Shown: in pieces, positions 17,340 through 26,111 of the stretch
Numbering within the stretch: position 1 is the stretch's first letter
Layout of the letters: every line of letters starts with the position of its first letter
Assembly (NCBI GenBank): GCA_043747555.1
Contig: JAYTOY010000007.1
Span: forward strand, 4,742 to 68,741
Length of the DNA: 64,000 bases
Direction: 5' to 3'
Source: JAYWDA01 sp043747555
GTDB taxonomy: Bacteria; Bdellovibrionota; Bdellovibrionia; Bdellovibrionales; Bdellovibrionaceae
Made by a program: the position numbers and the translations under genes
The notes under the pieces: model-generated
The model's database searches: none
What the model was told of the DNA's origin: nothing
Seen by the model: the letters and a program-made list of their open reading frames with translations, nothing else

Positions 17340-17630
17340 ATGCTGCGAACAAAGGACTCTAAGATTGCTGGCCGAGGAATCATTGATCAAAACGGCTTAC
17401 CAGAGAGTTTTTATATGGATCAGGCGGGAATTTATGGAAAAGTTGATATCGAATGGGAATCCCAGATATCTAGGGCCTTTGAACAAGTTGGTATTAGATT
17501 AATTTTAGCGGGATCATCACAAGCTAATAGCAGCTTTGATTTTATGGGTAGAAAGATCAACTGCAAGATATCTATGAAAAAACGCCTACGCGACGACGGT
17601 AATAAATCAAAACTCCGAAAAGCAAGCTAA
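17340..17630 (+). CDS. Small hypothetical protein, weakly supported
   Basis: 96 residues from ATG 17340; a GTG at 17304 would add 12. The sequence (AGRGIIDQNGLPESFYMD, VDIEWESQISRAFEQVG, ending in a basic tail) is of ordinary composition, but there is no ribosome-binding site and no recognised domain. Without it the stretch 17218-17823 would hold no gene. It may be spurious. Confidence 0.35.
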   Translation: MLRTKDSKIAGRGIIDQNGLPESFYMDQAGIYGKVDIEWESQISRAFEQVGIRLILAGSSQANSSFDFMGRKINCKISMKKRLRDDGNKSKLRKAS

Positions 17631-17670
17631 CCGGTAGGACATAATCGCTCAGAAACAACATGTCTAGTTC

Positions 17671-17700
17671 GCCCTGTCGAAGTTTTTGACAGGCGCTTTT
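17671..17700 (+). terminator. Possible rho-independent terminator
   Basis: CCTGTC at 17673-17678 pairs with GACAGG at 17688-17693, followed by CGCTTTT. The stem is short and the T-run is four bases, so this is weak. Confidence 0.35.
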
Positions 17701-17823
17701 CATGTCGTTCCCAGCAAGCCTTAGACAGATAACAGCGCCTCAGCTAAAATTTAACTTGGTTTCAGGCCGGCACGTAACACGCATTGATAGCTCCGAGATC
17801 AAATTGAATCCAGGGAGATTTCT

Positions 17824-19131
17824 ATGAAGCAGATAATTTCAAGCGCCCTTCTTATAGCTACGCTCCTCGGGGCTCAGGCCAATGCGGGTCCCTTATTTTG
17901 CGGCAATATCTTTGGCAATTCATCAAATGCTCGCCTGATTGAAAAGCCCCCGTTTGAACAGTGGTTACTTTGGGAGCAGGAAGCTAATTTTGCGGATTTT
18001 CGTAAAGACCGAAAGCCGATTAAAGTTGATTTTAGTTTAGTTTCTCAAAAGGGAATTGATACAACCTTTCTTCCCGATGCCTCTGTTAAACTGAAAGATT
18101 TTATCATGAGTGGAAATAAAATTCGCTGGTTTAAACACCCTTACAACACCGTTAAGTCTTTACCTGATTCCCAAGAGGTTTCTGACGGAAATGTGAAGGC
18201 CTTTTTAACAGCATCAAGATCTTTAGCCCTGAAAGTGGGAGACGAGTTCTACACGATAAAGATGCCCACCGACTATCCCCATGGACCTAAAGGTCAGTAT
18301 CAACTGGGAAAGGCTTCAACTAAAGAAGATATTTTGGATGGTATTAACCGCATGAATTATTTCACTCGGGTGGATTCTGAAATTGGCCTTGATCCAAATT
18401 TAATTTTAGCCAAAGAAGTGGCTATGGTGGCAGATAGATCAACAGGTGAAGGTTTTCTTTTTCGGGATCTTTCTTTTATGAAGAGTGGCAATTATTATTT
18501 GCCTGCATTAAGCATTCCTTATATTGGCCGCGAGATTGCCGAAAAAAATGGAGTTCCCGTCGAAGAGTTTTGGCAAACGGCCTACGCTGAACTTTTAGGG
18601 CGATCAAAGGCTAAACTTCTTCTTCGGTACGGGGCTCAAATGGAAACTCCAAACTCACAGAATATGTTGATTGAACTTGATAAAAATTTAAAGCCCACAG
18701 GGCGCCTCGTTTTTCGGGATATCAGTGATACCGTTCTCATTGAAGGCGTTGCCACTGGTCTTGGCGAATCCGCGATCTTAAAAAAAGATTCTGAAAATGG
18801 TGTTGAAAATTCTGATATTATTCAACCTTATTGGTCTAATTCAGCTTGGCGTTTTGACGAGGCCGGAGATAAATCATTTTCAAGGAAGACACTTATTAAA
18901 TGGGGCCACGCTCACAACCTAGCTTATCTTAAAGAAATTGAATCAGCGCTGAACCTTGATTTAAGTCATTTTGAACATATCATCAAGAGCCGGTCAGGCA
19001 TTGTTCGTGAAGCCGATGAGTTCGATCAGTTTATGGCCTCACCGATGGTTCGAAGTAAATTAAAGGGCTATCGCTTAAAGGAAATGGTTAAGCAGTACAC
19101 AGCCCGTCGCCAAAGTAAGATAGCTAGCTAA
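17824..19131 (+). CDS. Secreted protein with faint resemblance to siderophore synthetases (IucA/IucC-like)
   Basis: 435 residues with a signal peptide (IISSALLIATLLGAQANA) and GGGAG-type purines (CAGGGAG) before the ATG. I do not recognise a family with confidence. The segment LLLRYGAQMETPNSQNMLIE followed by LKPTGRLVFRDISDT resembles the GxAxEaHxQNxLv ... lRDfxg core of NIS siderophore synthetases, and ASRSLALKV upstream resembles their SSxRTxKL element. NIS enzymes are cytoplasmic, so a secreted relative would be unusual. Monocistronic, with its own terminator at 19136-19173. The enzymatic role is open. Confidence 0.7.
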   Translation: MKQIISSALLIATLLGAQANAGPLFCGNIFGNSSNARLIEKPPFEQWLLWEQEANFADFRKDRKPIKVDFSLVSQKGIDTTFLPDASVKLKDFIMSGNKIRWFKHPYNTVKSLPDSQEVSDGNVKAFLTASRSLALKVGDEFYTIKMPTDYPHGPKGQYQLGKASTKEDILDGINRMNYFTRVDSEIGLDPNLILAKEVAMVADRSTGEGFLFRDLSFMKSGNYYLPALSIPYIGREIAEKNGVPVEEFWQTAYAELLGRSKAKLLLRYGAQMETPNSQNMLIELDKNLKPTGRLVFRDISDTVLIEGVATGLGESAILKKDSENGVENSDIIQPYWSNSAWRFDEAGDKSFSRKTLIKWGHAHNLAYLKEIESALNLDLSHFEHIIKSRSGIVREADEFDQFMASPMVRSKLKGYRLKEMVKQYTARRQSKIAS

Positions 19132-19135
19132 TGTA

Positions 19136-19173
19136 AGAGTGTCGCAATCTTGCACACTCTCTGAATTTTTTTC
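19136..19173 (+). terminator. Rho-independent terminator
   Basis: AGAGTGT at 19136-19142 pairs with ACACTCT at 19154-19160; the inner bases GCA/TGC extend the stem across a single bulge. A run of seven T follows shortly after. It lies five bases after the stop of the upstream secreted-protein gene. Confidence 0.75.
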
Positions 19174-19258
19174 CTGAAAGGCCGCTTCTTCCCGTTTTTA
19201 GCTCGTACTGAAACGGCCTTGATTTTGCTTTAGTGAATATCAGGAAAAGGGGTCCCTT

Positions 19259-19771
19259 ATGATTCATATTTTGGGTTTAATGATGATTTTTGCATTGAAT
19301 GCTTTTGGTCAAAGTTCTCAGGAATTGACATGTAAAGCGCAGGCTAAAGAAGTAGCCCTGCAAACTTATCAAGGGTGTGTAACTGAGGCGCGCAAAGGTC
19401 AGATGGATACACTTCGCAAAGAGTACGCGGCCAAATTGGCTGAACTGAAAGAACATTATAATAAAGAGTTAAAAAAAGCAGCTGGTAAAGAAGCCGCAAA
19501 AGAAGCTAACGAAGAATCTACTTCCACCGAAGAAGGTTCGATTCAATTAAAGCCGACGAAAAAAGCTGTTAAGACTTCGATGAATGTAAAGATGGAAAAG
19601 GGCACCAAAGGTCTAGCTCGCATGCTTCCTAAGAAGCAGTCTAAGACATTGGCTGCTATGCCCGTTAACACTGTCAGTGAAGACGTGAAAGTCGTTCCAG
19701 CTGAGGATACGAGCAGCATCGAAACGGCTGCCTCACAAATGGACGCTGAAAACGGCCAGGGTGCAGAGTAA
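19259..19771 (+). CDS. Small exported Lys/Glu-rich hypothetical protein
   Basis: 170 residues with a signal peptide (IHILGLMMIFALNAFGQ). The mature part begins with a Cys pair (LTCKAQ and QGCVTE), then a charged helical stretch (LRKEYAAKLAELKEHYNKEL) that could form a coiled coil, then a low-complexity Lys/Glu/Thr tail. GGGG lies nine bases before the ATG. No family recognised. It is followed by tatA after 62 bases. Confidence 0.6.
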   Translation: MIHILGLMMIFALNAFGQSSQELTCKAQAKEVALQTYQGCVTEARKGQMDTLRKEYAAKLAELKEHYNKELKKAAGKEAAKEANEESTSTEEGSIQLKPTKKAVKTSMNVKMEKGTKGLARMLPKKQSKTLAAMPVNTVSEDVKVVPAEDTSSIETAASQMDAENGQGAE

Positions 19772-19811
19772 CCTATAAGTTCTTGTTATCTAAGGTCATT
19801 TAAGCTAAGAT

Positions 19812-19833
19812 AGAGCTTCCTTCCGGAGGCTCT
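19812..19833 (+). promoter_or_regulatory. Hairpin burying the tatA ribosome-binding site
   Basis: AGAGCTTCC at 19812-19820 can pair over nine positions (one G-T) with GGAGGCTCT at 19825-19833, loop TTCC. The 3' arm contains the GGAGG Shine-Dalgarno and ends directly at the ATG of tatA. In this fold the ribosome-binding site would be closed. Opening by temperature, a protein or coupling is inference. Confidence 0.55.
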
Positions 19834-20100
19834 ATGGGCGAATTTAGCATCACACACCTTGTACTTATTGCCGTCATCTTTCTTGTTTTTTTTGGACCGA
19901 GCCGACTTCCACAACTTGGCCAATCATTAGGTAAAGCCATCCGTGGATTTAAACAAGGTCTCAGCGAACTTGAAGTTGAAGCCAAAGATATTCCTAAAGA
20001 TTCGACAGCTCCAGCAGACAGGCTGGCGCACGAAAACCAGCAAGCCGCTGCAGAAAAAGCAGCCGCTGCTCAGAAAAAAGATTTCACGCCAAAATCTTAA
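19834..20100 (+). CDS. tatA: Twin-arginine translocase subunit TatA/TatE
   Basis: 88 residues. A single N-terminal membrane helix (ITHLVLIAVIFLVFFGPSRL) is followed by the conserved FGPSRLPQLGQSLGKAIRGFK amphipathic helix and a polar tail. The FG element and following helix are the TatA hallmark. It forms the pore of the Tat pathway for folded proteins. No tatB or tatC is adjacent. The start is fixed by the ribosome-binding site GGAGG at 19825-19829. Confidence 0.9.
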   Translation: MGEFSITHLVLIAVIFLVFFGPSRLPQLGQSLGKAIRGFKQGLSELEVEAKDIPKDSTAPADRLAHENQQAAAEKAAAAQKKDFTPKS

Positions 20101-20107
20101 AATATTC

Positions 20108-20869
20108 TTAGCTAAAAGATCCCGGAAGAATTTTATCCGTGATCACACTATCGACGCCCCAACTATAAAGTTTCTGGGCGTTATCGTGATCATTCACTGT
20201 CCAAACTGCGACAGGAACACCAGCGGTTTTAAGAAACTGAACAAGCTCGCGATTTAAAAGTCGTTGGGGCCAATTCACCATATTTGGTCGCGCCACCCAA
20301 CTGCCCGCAAGCCTTAGGTAGTTTAACTTATCAAAAGAGTCGTAATCAATCAGCAAAGCCCTGGGAACGCTTGGAATATTGTCAGCAAATGGCTTTAACG
20401 AAAACGGATTGAAAGATGACACCATAACATCTTCCGATTTTTGACTGGTCTGAATGACCTCAATGATTTTATTCTCAAGCTTTAAGTGCAGACTATCATC
20501 GTTTTTAATTTCAATATTAATTTTTGCAGGACGCTTTTTAGTTTTTAAAACTTCTTCTAAGGTTGGAAATTCATATTGAGCTAATTCCTTAGCTGTCATT
20601 AGTTTCACTTTTTTATTAATGCCCACCAAACGTTTCAAAGTTTGATCATGAGCTAAAACTGCAATTCCGTCTAAACTTAAGCGCACATCAATTTCAGCCA
20701 TTTCAAATTTTTTATGCTGAGCCTGCGCCAATGAAGCCAAGGTATTTTCCCTGGCACCTTCTAGACAAAATCCTCGATGGGCCTGCAAGTTTGGAAGCCA
20801 TTCACGACCCCTTGGCCACGTTTGAGTCCGAAAGGCTTTTAAAATTAATTCGCTGATACCAGGATTCAC
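20108..20869 (-). CDS. Glycerophosphodiester phosphodiesterase
   Basis: 253 residues from GTG 20869, which overlaps the upstream stop by four bases (GTGA) with AGAGGG before it. GDPD signatures are clear: QAHRGFCLEGARENTLASL with catalytic His and Glu, EIDVRLSLDG, AHDQTLKRLVG, and a C-terminal VAVWTVND ... GVDSVITDK. No signal peptide is seen, so it is probably cytoplasmic. It hydrolyses glycerophosphodiesters to glycerol 3-phosphate and an alcohol. It is co-translated with the AsmA-like gene, which fits membrane lipid turnover. Confidence 0.88.
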   Translation of the reverse strand: MNPGISELILKAFRTQTWPRGREWLPNLQAHRGFCLEGARENTLASLAQAQHKKFEMAEIDVRLSLDGIAVLAHDQTLKRLVGINKKVKLMTAKELAQYEFPTLEEVLKTKKRPAKINIEIKNDDSLHLKLENKIIEVIQTSQKSEDVMVSSFNPFSLKPFADNIPSVPRALLIDYDSFDKLNYLRLAGSWVARPNMVNWPQRLLNRELVQFLKTAGVPVAVWTVNDHDNAQKLYSWGVDSVITDKILPGSFS

Positions 20870-22803
20870 TTTTGACCCTCTACCTGCGGCTGATCTCTGT
20901 GCCCCAAAAGCACCCATTTTGTGAAGTTTGATTTTCCTCCAAGCACGAGAACCTTGCCACTTAAAAATCCTTCGGTGTCCCAATGGCCTTCAGAAGAAAT
21001 TTTTTGCGCCTTTTCACCTAGCAGCGCAGACAGGTTATTCCAGTAAAAATGTCCATCTTGTGAAAGATCAAAATGACCACTGAATTGTTTAAACTTGAAT
21101 GACGGTTCTGGCATGTCTGTTATTTTCATTAATAAATTCGACGCCACTGAAGGCCCCTGCACTTGAAACCCTTGCGCCGACATTTGAATTCCCAATTTAT
21201 CGTTCTTCATTTCAAACTGTGAATTTAGTTTTTCAAAAGAAAGTCGATCTATCGTCAGCTCGGGACTTCGAACAAAACCACTGAGTGAATTTATTTTCAG
21301 ATCTTGCCACTGAATCTGAACCTGCGATTTAAAGGTCGCCTTTTGATCAAGCCCCGTCATCAATTGTTGAACGGGCCCTGCCAATCTGAAATTTTCAGAC
21401 TTCACCACCAGGTTGATTTTTTTTAAATCTCGATCGGCGGTGACTTTTAAGACTCCATCAAATTCGCCGTGATCCAAAATAATATCGGAGGTTGTCAGAT
21501 CCCATCTATTCTGCTGAAGCTTGATTTCGCCGTCGAAAGAAGTCAGCTTTTGATTTTGTCGTTTCCCTCGGTTTGAAAAAATAAACTCGAGCCCTGTATG
21601 GCGGCCGATCAATCGCATTTCCTGATCGCTGATCAGTTCAAGCCGTCCATTAAACTCACCCAGCTCGCCTAAAAAATTTAATCGTCGGGGCTGTTTTAAA
21701 AATTCCAAAAAGCGTTCGGCTTTTAAATTTTTAAGGCGGGCTTCCAAGGGTTTAAACAAGAAAGGTTTTAACTGCTTGGCTTGGAATTCCGGAATCTCAA
21801 TAACGCCAATGTCTCCTTCGATACGTATGTCTTTTAATGACAGCGGCATTTTCTGCCAGTCCTTAATAAAACCCTGACTTTGCCCTTTTAAAGTCACCCA
21901 AAGTTTTCGCCCGTCAAGATCTTCGCGCAGCCATCCATAGTTTTTTAAGGTTTCAATCACAGGCACGGCGGGTATATGCTTTAACTCAGCATTTGTAGTC
22001 AGCATTGTATCGCTAAATTTGTAATCCGCATTCAGACTGTAATTTCCTTCCCGCCAGTTTCCAAAAAAATGAGCGGCGATTTCATGCTCGGGAAATTCTT
22101 TGTACTCGAGCCAAATTTTTCCATGCGAATTGATAAGTTCCGTACTGGCCTCTAAATGGACAACCTTTGGCTGGTGCGACTGAACCTGCATCGTAAGATC
22201 AAACATTTCCATAACGCTTTCCGAAGCTGGATCATAATGAATCCGCAATTGATCAATTTCCAAACTATCAATTGTCGGATTTACGCTAAGATCCATATCT
22301 TTACGGCGGTTCACCAGCGTGATGGCCTCTGCTTTGGGACTTTTTTGATCAACCACTTCAGAGGTCGCTAGACAAGGTGCGTGTTGAGATCGAAGCCTAA
22401 CGTCCACTTCTGACGCAAGAATTTTTTTAAAAGGCTGCCGTTCAAAAACCATGGAAATGACAGAGAATGGCAAAATAATTTCTTTAGCTGTCAGTTTTGG
22501 CTGCGCCCAGCAAGTTAATGTTGAGGCCATTTCAACATTGTGAACGACAACAGCTAAACGCGGAAAACCTCGATGGGATAAGCTGACTTCGGCAGATTCA
22601 AACTGAACATCAATATCTTTATGAATTCTTTGGGCCGCTTCTGTGACAAGGGCTTGCACTCGTTGAGGGGCCGTCAGGCCTCTGAATAAAAGTCCCAAAA
22701 TCAAAGCCACAAAAAAACCGCTAAAAAAAATCATGCGGCCTAGCTGATCAGCCACTAAGTTTTGATCGAATCTAGTTTTCGTTGTTTTAGGGATCGACTT
22801 CAT
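20866..22803 (-). CDS. AsmA-like inner-membrane-anchored protein
   Basis: 645 residues. One N-terminal membrane segment (MIFFSGFFVALILGLLFRGL) follows a short basic cytoplasmic tail. The rest is beta-rich and periplasmic, with AsmA-type phrases such as RVQALVTEAAQRIHKDI, FESAEVSLSHRGFPRLAV and repeated short strands. This architecture is shared with AsmA, YhdP and TamB, proteins linked to lipid transport between membranes. It is the first gene of a pair with the glycerophosphodiesterase. Assignment to a precise family is not possible by eye. Confidence 0.65.
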   Translation of the reverse strand: MKSIPKTTKTRFDQNLVADQLGRMIFFSGFFVALILGLLFRGLTAPQRVQALVTEAAQRIHKDIDVQFESAEVSLSHRGFPRLAVVVHNVEMASTLTCWAQPKLTAKEIILPFSVISMVFERQPFKKILASEVDVRLRSQHAPCLATSEVVDQKSPKAEAITLVNRRKDMDLSVNPTIDSLEIDQLRIHYDPASESVMEMFDLTMQVQSHQPKVVHLEASTELINSHGKIWLEYKEFPEHEIAAHFFGNWREGNYSLNADYKFSDTMLTTNAELKHIPAVPVIETLKNYGWLREDLDGRKLWVTLKGQSQGFIKDWQKMPLSLKDIRIEGDIGVIEIPEFQAKQLKPFLFKPLEARLKNLKAERFLEFLKQPRRLNFLGELGEFNGRLELISDQEMRLIGRHTGLEFIFSNRGKRQNQKLTSFDGEIKLQQNRWDLTTSDIILDHGEFDGVLKVTADRDLKKINLVVKSENFRLAGPVQQLMTGLDQKATFKSQVQIQWQDLKINSLSGFVRSPELTIDRLSFEKLNSQFEMKNDKLGIQMSAQGFQVQGPSVASNLLMKITDMPEPSFKFKQFSGHFDLSQDGHFYWNNLSALLGEKAQKISSEGHWDTEGFLSGKVLVLGGKSNFTKWVLLGHRDQPQVEGQK

Positions 22804-22836
22804 AGCCCTTATTCTGGCAAGTGCGAAGCCATTGGG

Positions 22837-23328
22837 CTACTTAAATTCGAAGCCCAAAATTTCATAATCTTTGTCGCCCTTAGGGCTTTGAACGGTGATG
22901 GTATCACCCTTCCTTTTACCGATCATAGCGCGAGCAATGGGTGACATCACAGAAATTCGGCCTTGCTTAACATCGGCCTCATCGCCACCAACAATTTGAT
23001 ATTGGCTTTCTTCATCATTTTCAAGATCTTGAATTTTTACGTGGGCCCCGAAGACAACACGATCTGATTTAATCGTGCTAGGGTCGATGGCTTCTGAGGA
23101 AGCAAGCTTGCCTTGGATATCTGCGATTCGACCCTCGATCATTCCCTGGCGCTCTTTGGCGGCGTCGTACTCGGCGTTTTCACTGATATCACCATGGGCT
23201 CGGGCCTCTTCAATGGCTTTAATGATAGCTGGGCGTTCGATCATCATTAACTTCTTAAGTTCTGCCTCGAGAAGGCCTTTGCCGCGAAGAGTCATCGGAA
23301 TTTTCTCAATTACATTATCGCTCGCCAT
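22837..23328 (-). CDS. greA: Transcription elongation factor GreA
   Basis: 163 residues. The N-terminal coiled coil includes ELKKLMMIERPAIIKAIEEA and the conserved tip GDISENAEYDAAKERQG, whose acidic residues act in RNA polymerase backtrack cleavage. The C-terminal FKBP-like domain holds YQIVGGDEADVKQGRIS, SPIARAMIGKRKGDTI. The length is normal (about 158). It rescues stalled polymerase. Confidence 0.95.
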   Translation of the reverse strand: MASDNVIEKIPMTLRGKGLLEAELKKLMMIERPAIIKAIEEARAHGDISENAEYDAAKERQGMIEGRIADIQGKLASSEAIDPSTIKSDRVVFGAHVKIQDLENDEESQYQIVGGDEADVKQGRISVMSPIARAMIGKRKGDTITVQSPKGDKDYEILGFEFK

Positions 23329-23546
23329 ACAAAAAATCCTTTATTATCAGCCCTTTGACCCAGTTTAAGAGCCTTTACAAGAGGCAAAACCCGGGGACCG
23401 ATTCGAAGGGTAGAAACTTATCCAAAAAGGTCTGGCCTAGCAAGAACTTTATGCGGCGCAGGTTTGGCGTCCAGGTCTATGATGCATAAACTACCGCTGA
23501 AGACCGCTTAACAGTATCCTAAATACCTCAAACCTTAAGGAGTTTT

Positions 23547-24551
23547 TTGGATCCACTGATTAAGCTTATAAAGCAGTCTGACCGAATTCTTTTAACTACG
23601 CATCGCCAGTGTGACGGCGATGGCTTAGGCGCTGAGCTTGCGGTTTATCATACCTTAAAAAAAATGGGCAAGAAGGCCTGGGTTGTGAATGTCGATGCGA
23701 CCCCCCGCAAATATCGTTTTCTGAATCCAGATCAGCATATTAAATACTTTGATGCCGATCCATCAACGGATTTAACCTGCGACCTAGCTCTTATTTTTGA
23801 TACCAATGACGAGCGCCTGGTTGAACCTTTATATAGTCATATTAAAAAAAATGCGAAGACAATTGCTTTTATCGATCACCATCCCGTTTTAAAAAAAGGG
23901 CCTCAGCCTTCCGCCTCTTCCTATATTGATACGGCCGCTGCCAGCACGGGTGAAATCGCCTATAATATAATTAAACAATTAGATGTTGATATGGATCAAG
24001 AGATAGCGACATGTTTGTACACAAGTATAGCCTTCGACACTCAACTTTTTCGTTTTGTGCGCGACACGGCTAGGTCCCATGAAATTGCCGCTGACATCAT
24101 AAGGTACAAAGTCCCCGTGACGGCCATTCACCGCTATCTTTTTGGCAATCAAACGGTCAATAAAATGGCTTTCTTAGCCAAAGCTTTGGGACAAATTGAA
24201 TATCATTTCGAAGGGCGTTTAGCTGTCATTCGCTTGCGTGATGCCGATTTATTTCATTACAATTTAGAGCCCGATGACTCCCGAGATGTGATTGATATGG
24301 TCATGAATATTGAAACCTTAGAAGCCGCCATCTTATTTCGCGAAGAGGGCACCAATGAATTTAAAATGAGCCTCCGAAGCAAAGGCTCGATTGAAGTGCT
24401 GACAGTTGCTGAATCCTTTGGTGGCGGCGGACATATTTATGCGGCGGGTGCTTTTATCCGTGGCCCCTACGAACCTCTTAAAATTGAAGTCGTTGATCAA
24501 ATGATCAAGAAACTTCAGAGTTCCTTCGATGCAAAAAAAGAAGAAAAGTGA
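23547..24551 (+). CDS. nrnA: DHH-family oligoribonuclease / pAp phosphatase (NrnA-like)
   Basis: 334 residues from TTG 23547 with AAGGAG at 23537-23542. DHH motifs are visible: THRQCDGDGLGAE, AFIDHHPVLKKG, YTSIAFDTQLFRF and the C-terminal DHHA1 signature GGGHIYAAGAF. NrnA proteins degrade short RNA oligomers and 3'-phosphoadenosine 5'-phosphate in the cytoplasm. The 3' end overlaps the next small gene by 23 bases. Confidence 0.9.
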   Translation: MDPLIKLIKQSDRILLTTHRQCDGDGLGAELAVYHTLKKMGKKAWVVNVDATPRKYRFLNPDQHIKYFDADPSTDLTCDLALIFDTNDERLVEPLYSHIKKNAKTIAFIDHHPVLKKGPQPSASSYIDTAAASTGEIAYNIIKQLDVDMDQEIATCLYTSIAFDTQLFRFVRDTARSHEIAADIIRYKVPVTAIHRYLFGNQTVNKMAFLAKALGQIEYHFEGRLAVIRLRDADLFHYNLEPDDSRDVIDMVMNIETLEAAILFREEGTNEFKMSLRSKGSIEVLTVAESFGGGGHIYAAGAFIRGPYEPLKIEVVDQMIKKLQSSFDAKKEEK

Positions 24552-24810
24552 AATTATCTGCCGCTGCAATAATATCTCGCGCGCCACCATTGAAGAGGCG
24601 ATCAAGAATGGCTGCACCACTTTAAATGATATTTTTGATGATACCACAGCAGGCATTGGTCCCTGCGGTGGCAGTTGCCGGCGAAAATTAAAACCGCTTC
24701 TTGATCATTATTTGGCAACGGGGACATTTCCTGAAAAAATTGTCGAAGATATGACTGGCAAAATCCCAAAGCCAGCTCCCATTCCCAAAAAAAGTTCTGA
24801 AGAATCCTAG
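24529..24810 (+). CDS. BFD-like [2Fe-2S]-binding protein
   Basis: 93 residues. The N-terminal half is a BFD-type domain: CRC at residues 11-13 and a second Cys pair in GPCGGSCRRK. The second pair is spaced C-x3-C rather than the usual C-x2-C. A Pro/Lys tail follows. ATG 24529 lies within the end of nrnA, so the two are translationally linked. Such domains bind a [2Fe-2S] cluster and partner iron or redox proteins; the partner is unknown. The stop overlaps that of an opposite gene that also encodes a BFD-like domain. Confidence 0.8.
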   Translation: MQKKKKSEIICRCNNISRATIEEAIKNGCTTLNDIFDDTTAGIGPCGGSCRRKLKPLLDHYLATGTFPEKIVEDMTGKIPKPAPIPKKSSEES

Positions 24811-25241
24811 ATATCTTTGTTTAATCGATAGGCAATTATTTTTTCCACATCAGGTCGACAGGTTCCACAAGCCGAACTGGCGGAAGTTCGACGTGTCACG
24901 ATTTCAGGCGTATGCGCTCCCTGCAAAATGGCCTGATCGACAGTATGTGTTGATATTGCCCGACAGTGGCAAAGCTCTTCATGAACATACGGAGGCTTCC
25001 ACTGATTGGTGGCTTTAAGAATGAGTTCGCGCACTAACAGAAATTCGTGCGATGACCCCTCGGGCAAAGTCCAAGTTTTGACGTCGCTTCCAAATTGCGT
25101 CTTTAAACTAAGTAAAAGCTGTAACAGTCGACTGCAACCGATGACCTTTAAACTGTCTTTTCCTGTTTCTTGATGGGTCTGTTGAATGAGCTCAAGGCGA
25201 TCGCACCCGTCCAGCTCGACAACAATGGTTTTTTGGTTCAT
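24807..25241 (-). CDS. Protein with C-terminal BFD-like [2Fe-2S] domain
   Basis: 144 residues. The C-terminal 55 residues are a BFD-like domain: LCHCRAISTHTVDQAI and SACGTCRPDVEKII, with the normal C-x-C and C-x2-C spacing. The N-terminal 85 residues (VVELDGCDRLELIQQT, IGCSRLLQLLLSLKTQFG) are of unknown fold. Convergent with the other BFD-like gene, stops overlapping by four bases. The start ATG is 30 bases from the divergent ATP-grasp gene. Confidence 0.78.
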   Translation of the reverse strand: MNQKTIVVELDGCDRLELIQQTHQETGKDSLKVIGCSRLLQLLLSLKTQFGSDVKTWTLPEGSSHEFLLVRELILKATNQWKPPYVHEELCHCRAISTHTVDQAILQGAHTPEIVTRRTSASSACGTCRPDVEKIIAYRLNKDI

Positions 25242-25271
25242 AACTTTCTTTTCGTCTTGTTGGAGTTGAAA

Positions 25272-26111
25272 GTGAAGCCCGAAAAAATTCTTATTATTTC
25301 CAGAGTTCCAGATCTGTATTCGAACCAGCGTTTAGTCCAGGAATTGAAACATAAGAATCTTCTCTTTCAAATTATCCCACCCGAAAGCGATGACTTAAAG
25401 AAAGCGTATCAAAACTCTGCAAAAATACCCTTAGCCGCGTTGATCAGGCTGGCTTCCTGGCGTTTTCTAGAAGCCTTAGAAATTTTGAAGCCTTGGATCG
25501 ATAAAATTCCCATGATAAATTCATTACAGGCTTTTGAGATTTCAAGAAATAAATGGCACTCCTTGCAGGCTTTAGAAAAAAATGGCATCTCAACTCCCAT
25601 GACTCAATTGATCAGCCGCGAAGAATTTAGCGTGATTGATCTGCATTTTCCTTTTGTCTTAAAAGAAATTTTTTCAAGCCAAGGCCTGGGCGTTCATCTG
25701 ATTCTAAATCAGGAAGAACTGCACAGCGCTTTACAAGTTTGCCAAGGATCTGATTTATTTATTGCTCAGACTTACGTCAAAGAATGTCATGGTGAAGACT
25801 TGCGAATTTTTGTAACAAACAAAGGTGACCATTGGTCGATGAAACGAAAAAATAGTTCTGGTGATTTTCGAAGTAATATTTGCCAAGGTGGCAGCCCTTT
25901 TAAAGAATCAGCGACTCAGCAAGAGCTTGAAATAGCTTTTGGAACTTTAAAACTTTTTAATTTAGATTATGCTGGCGTTGATATTTTAAAATCTCGAAAC
26001 GGCCCTTTGGTGATTGATGTTAATCCATCACCAGGTTTTGAAAGCCTCGAGGGCCTTTATGGACCGCAAGTCGCAGGCCCAGTTATCGATTTACTGATTC
26101 CTCATTTTTAA
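25272..26111 (+). CDS. ATP-grasp ligase, RimK-like
   Basis: 279 residues from GTG 25272, chosen because GGAG lies at 25262-25265. A longer frame upstream would run into the divergent gene and has no such signal. ATP-grasp elements: SRNKWHSLQALEKNGISTPM, FVLKEIFSSQGLGVHLI, VKECHGEDLRIFVT, and the metal-binding VIDVNPSPGFESLEG. This is the layout of RimK and related amino-acid ligases that attach glutamate or other residues to a carboxylate. The substrate is unknown. Its last 29 bases overlap the convergent epimerase gene. Confidence 0.85.
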   Translation: MKPEKILIISRVPDLYSNQRLVQELKHKNLLFQIIPPESDDLKKAYQNSAKIPLAALIRLASWRFLEALEILKPWIDKIPMINSLQAFEISRNKWHSLQALEKNGISTPMTQLISREEFSVIDLHFPFVLKEIFSSQGLGVHLILNQEELHSALQVCQGSDLFIAQTYVKECHGEDLRIFVTNKGDHWSMKRKNSSGDFRSNICQGGSPFKESATQQELEIAFGTLKLFNLDYAGVDILKSRNGPLVIDVNPSPGFESLEGLYGPQVAGPVIDLLIPHF

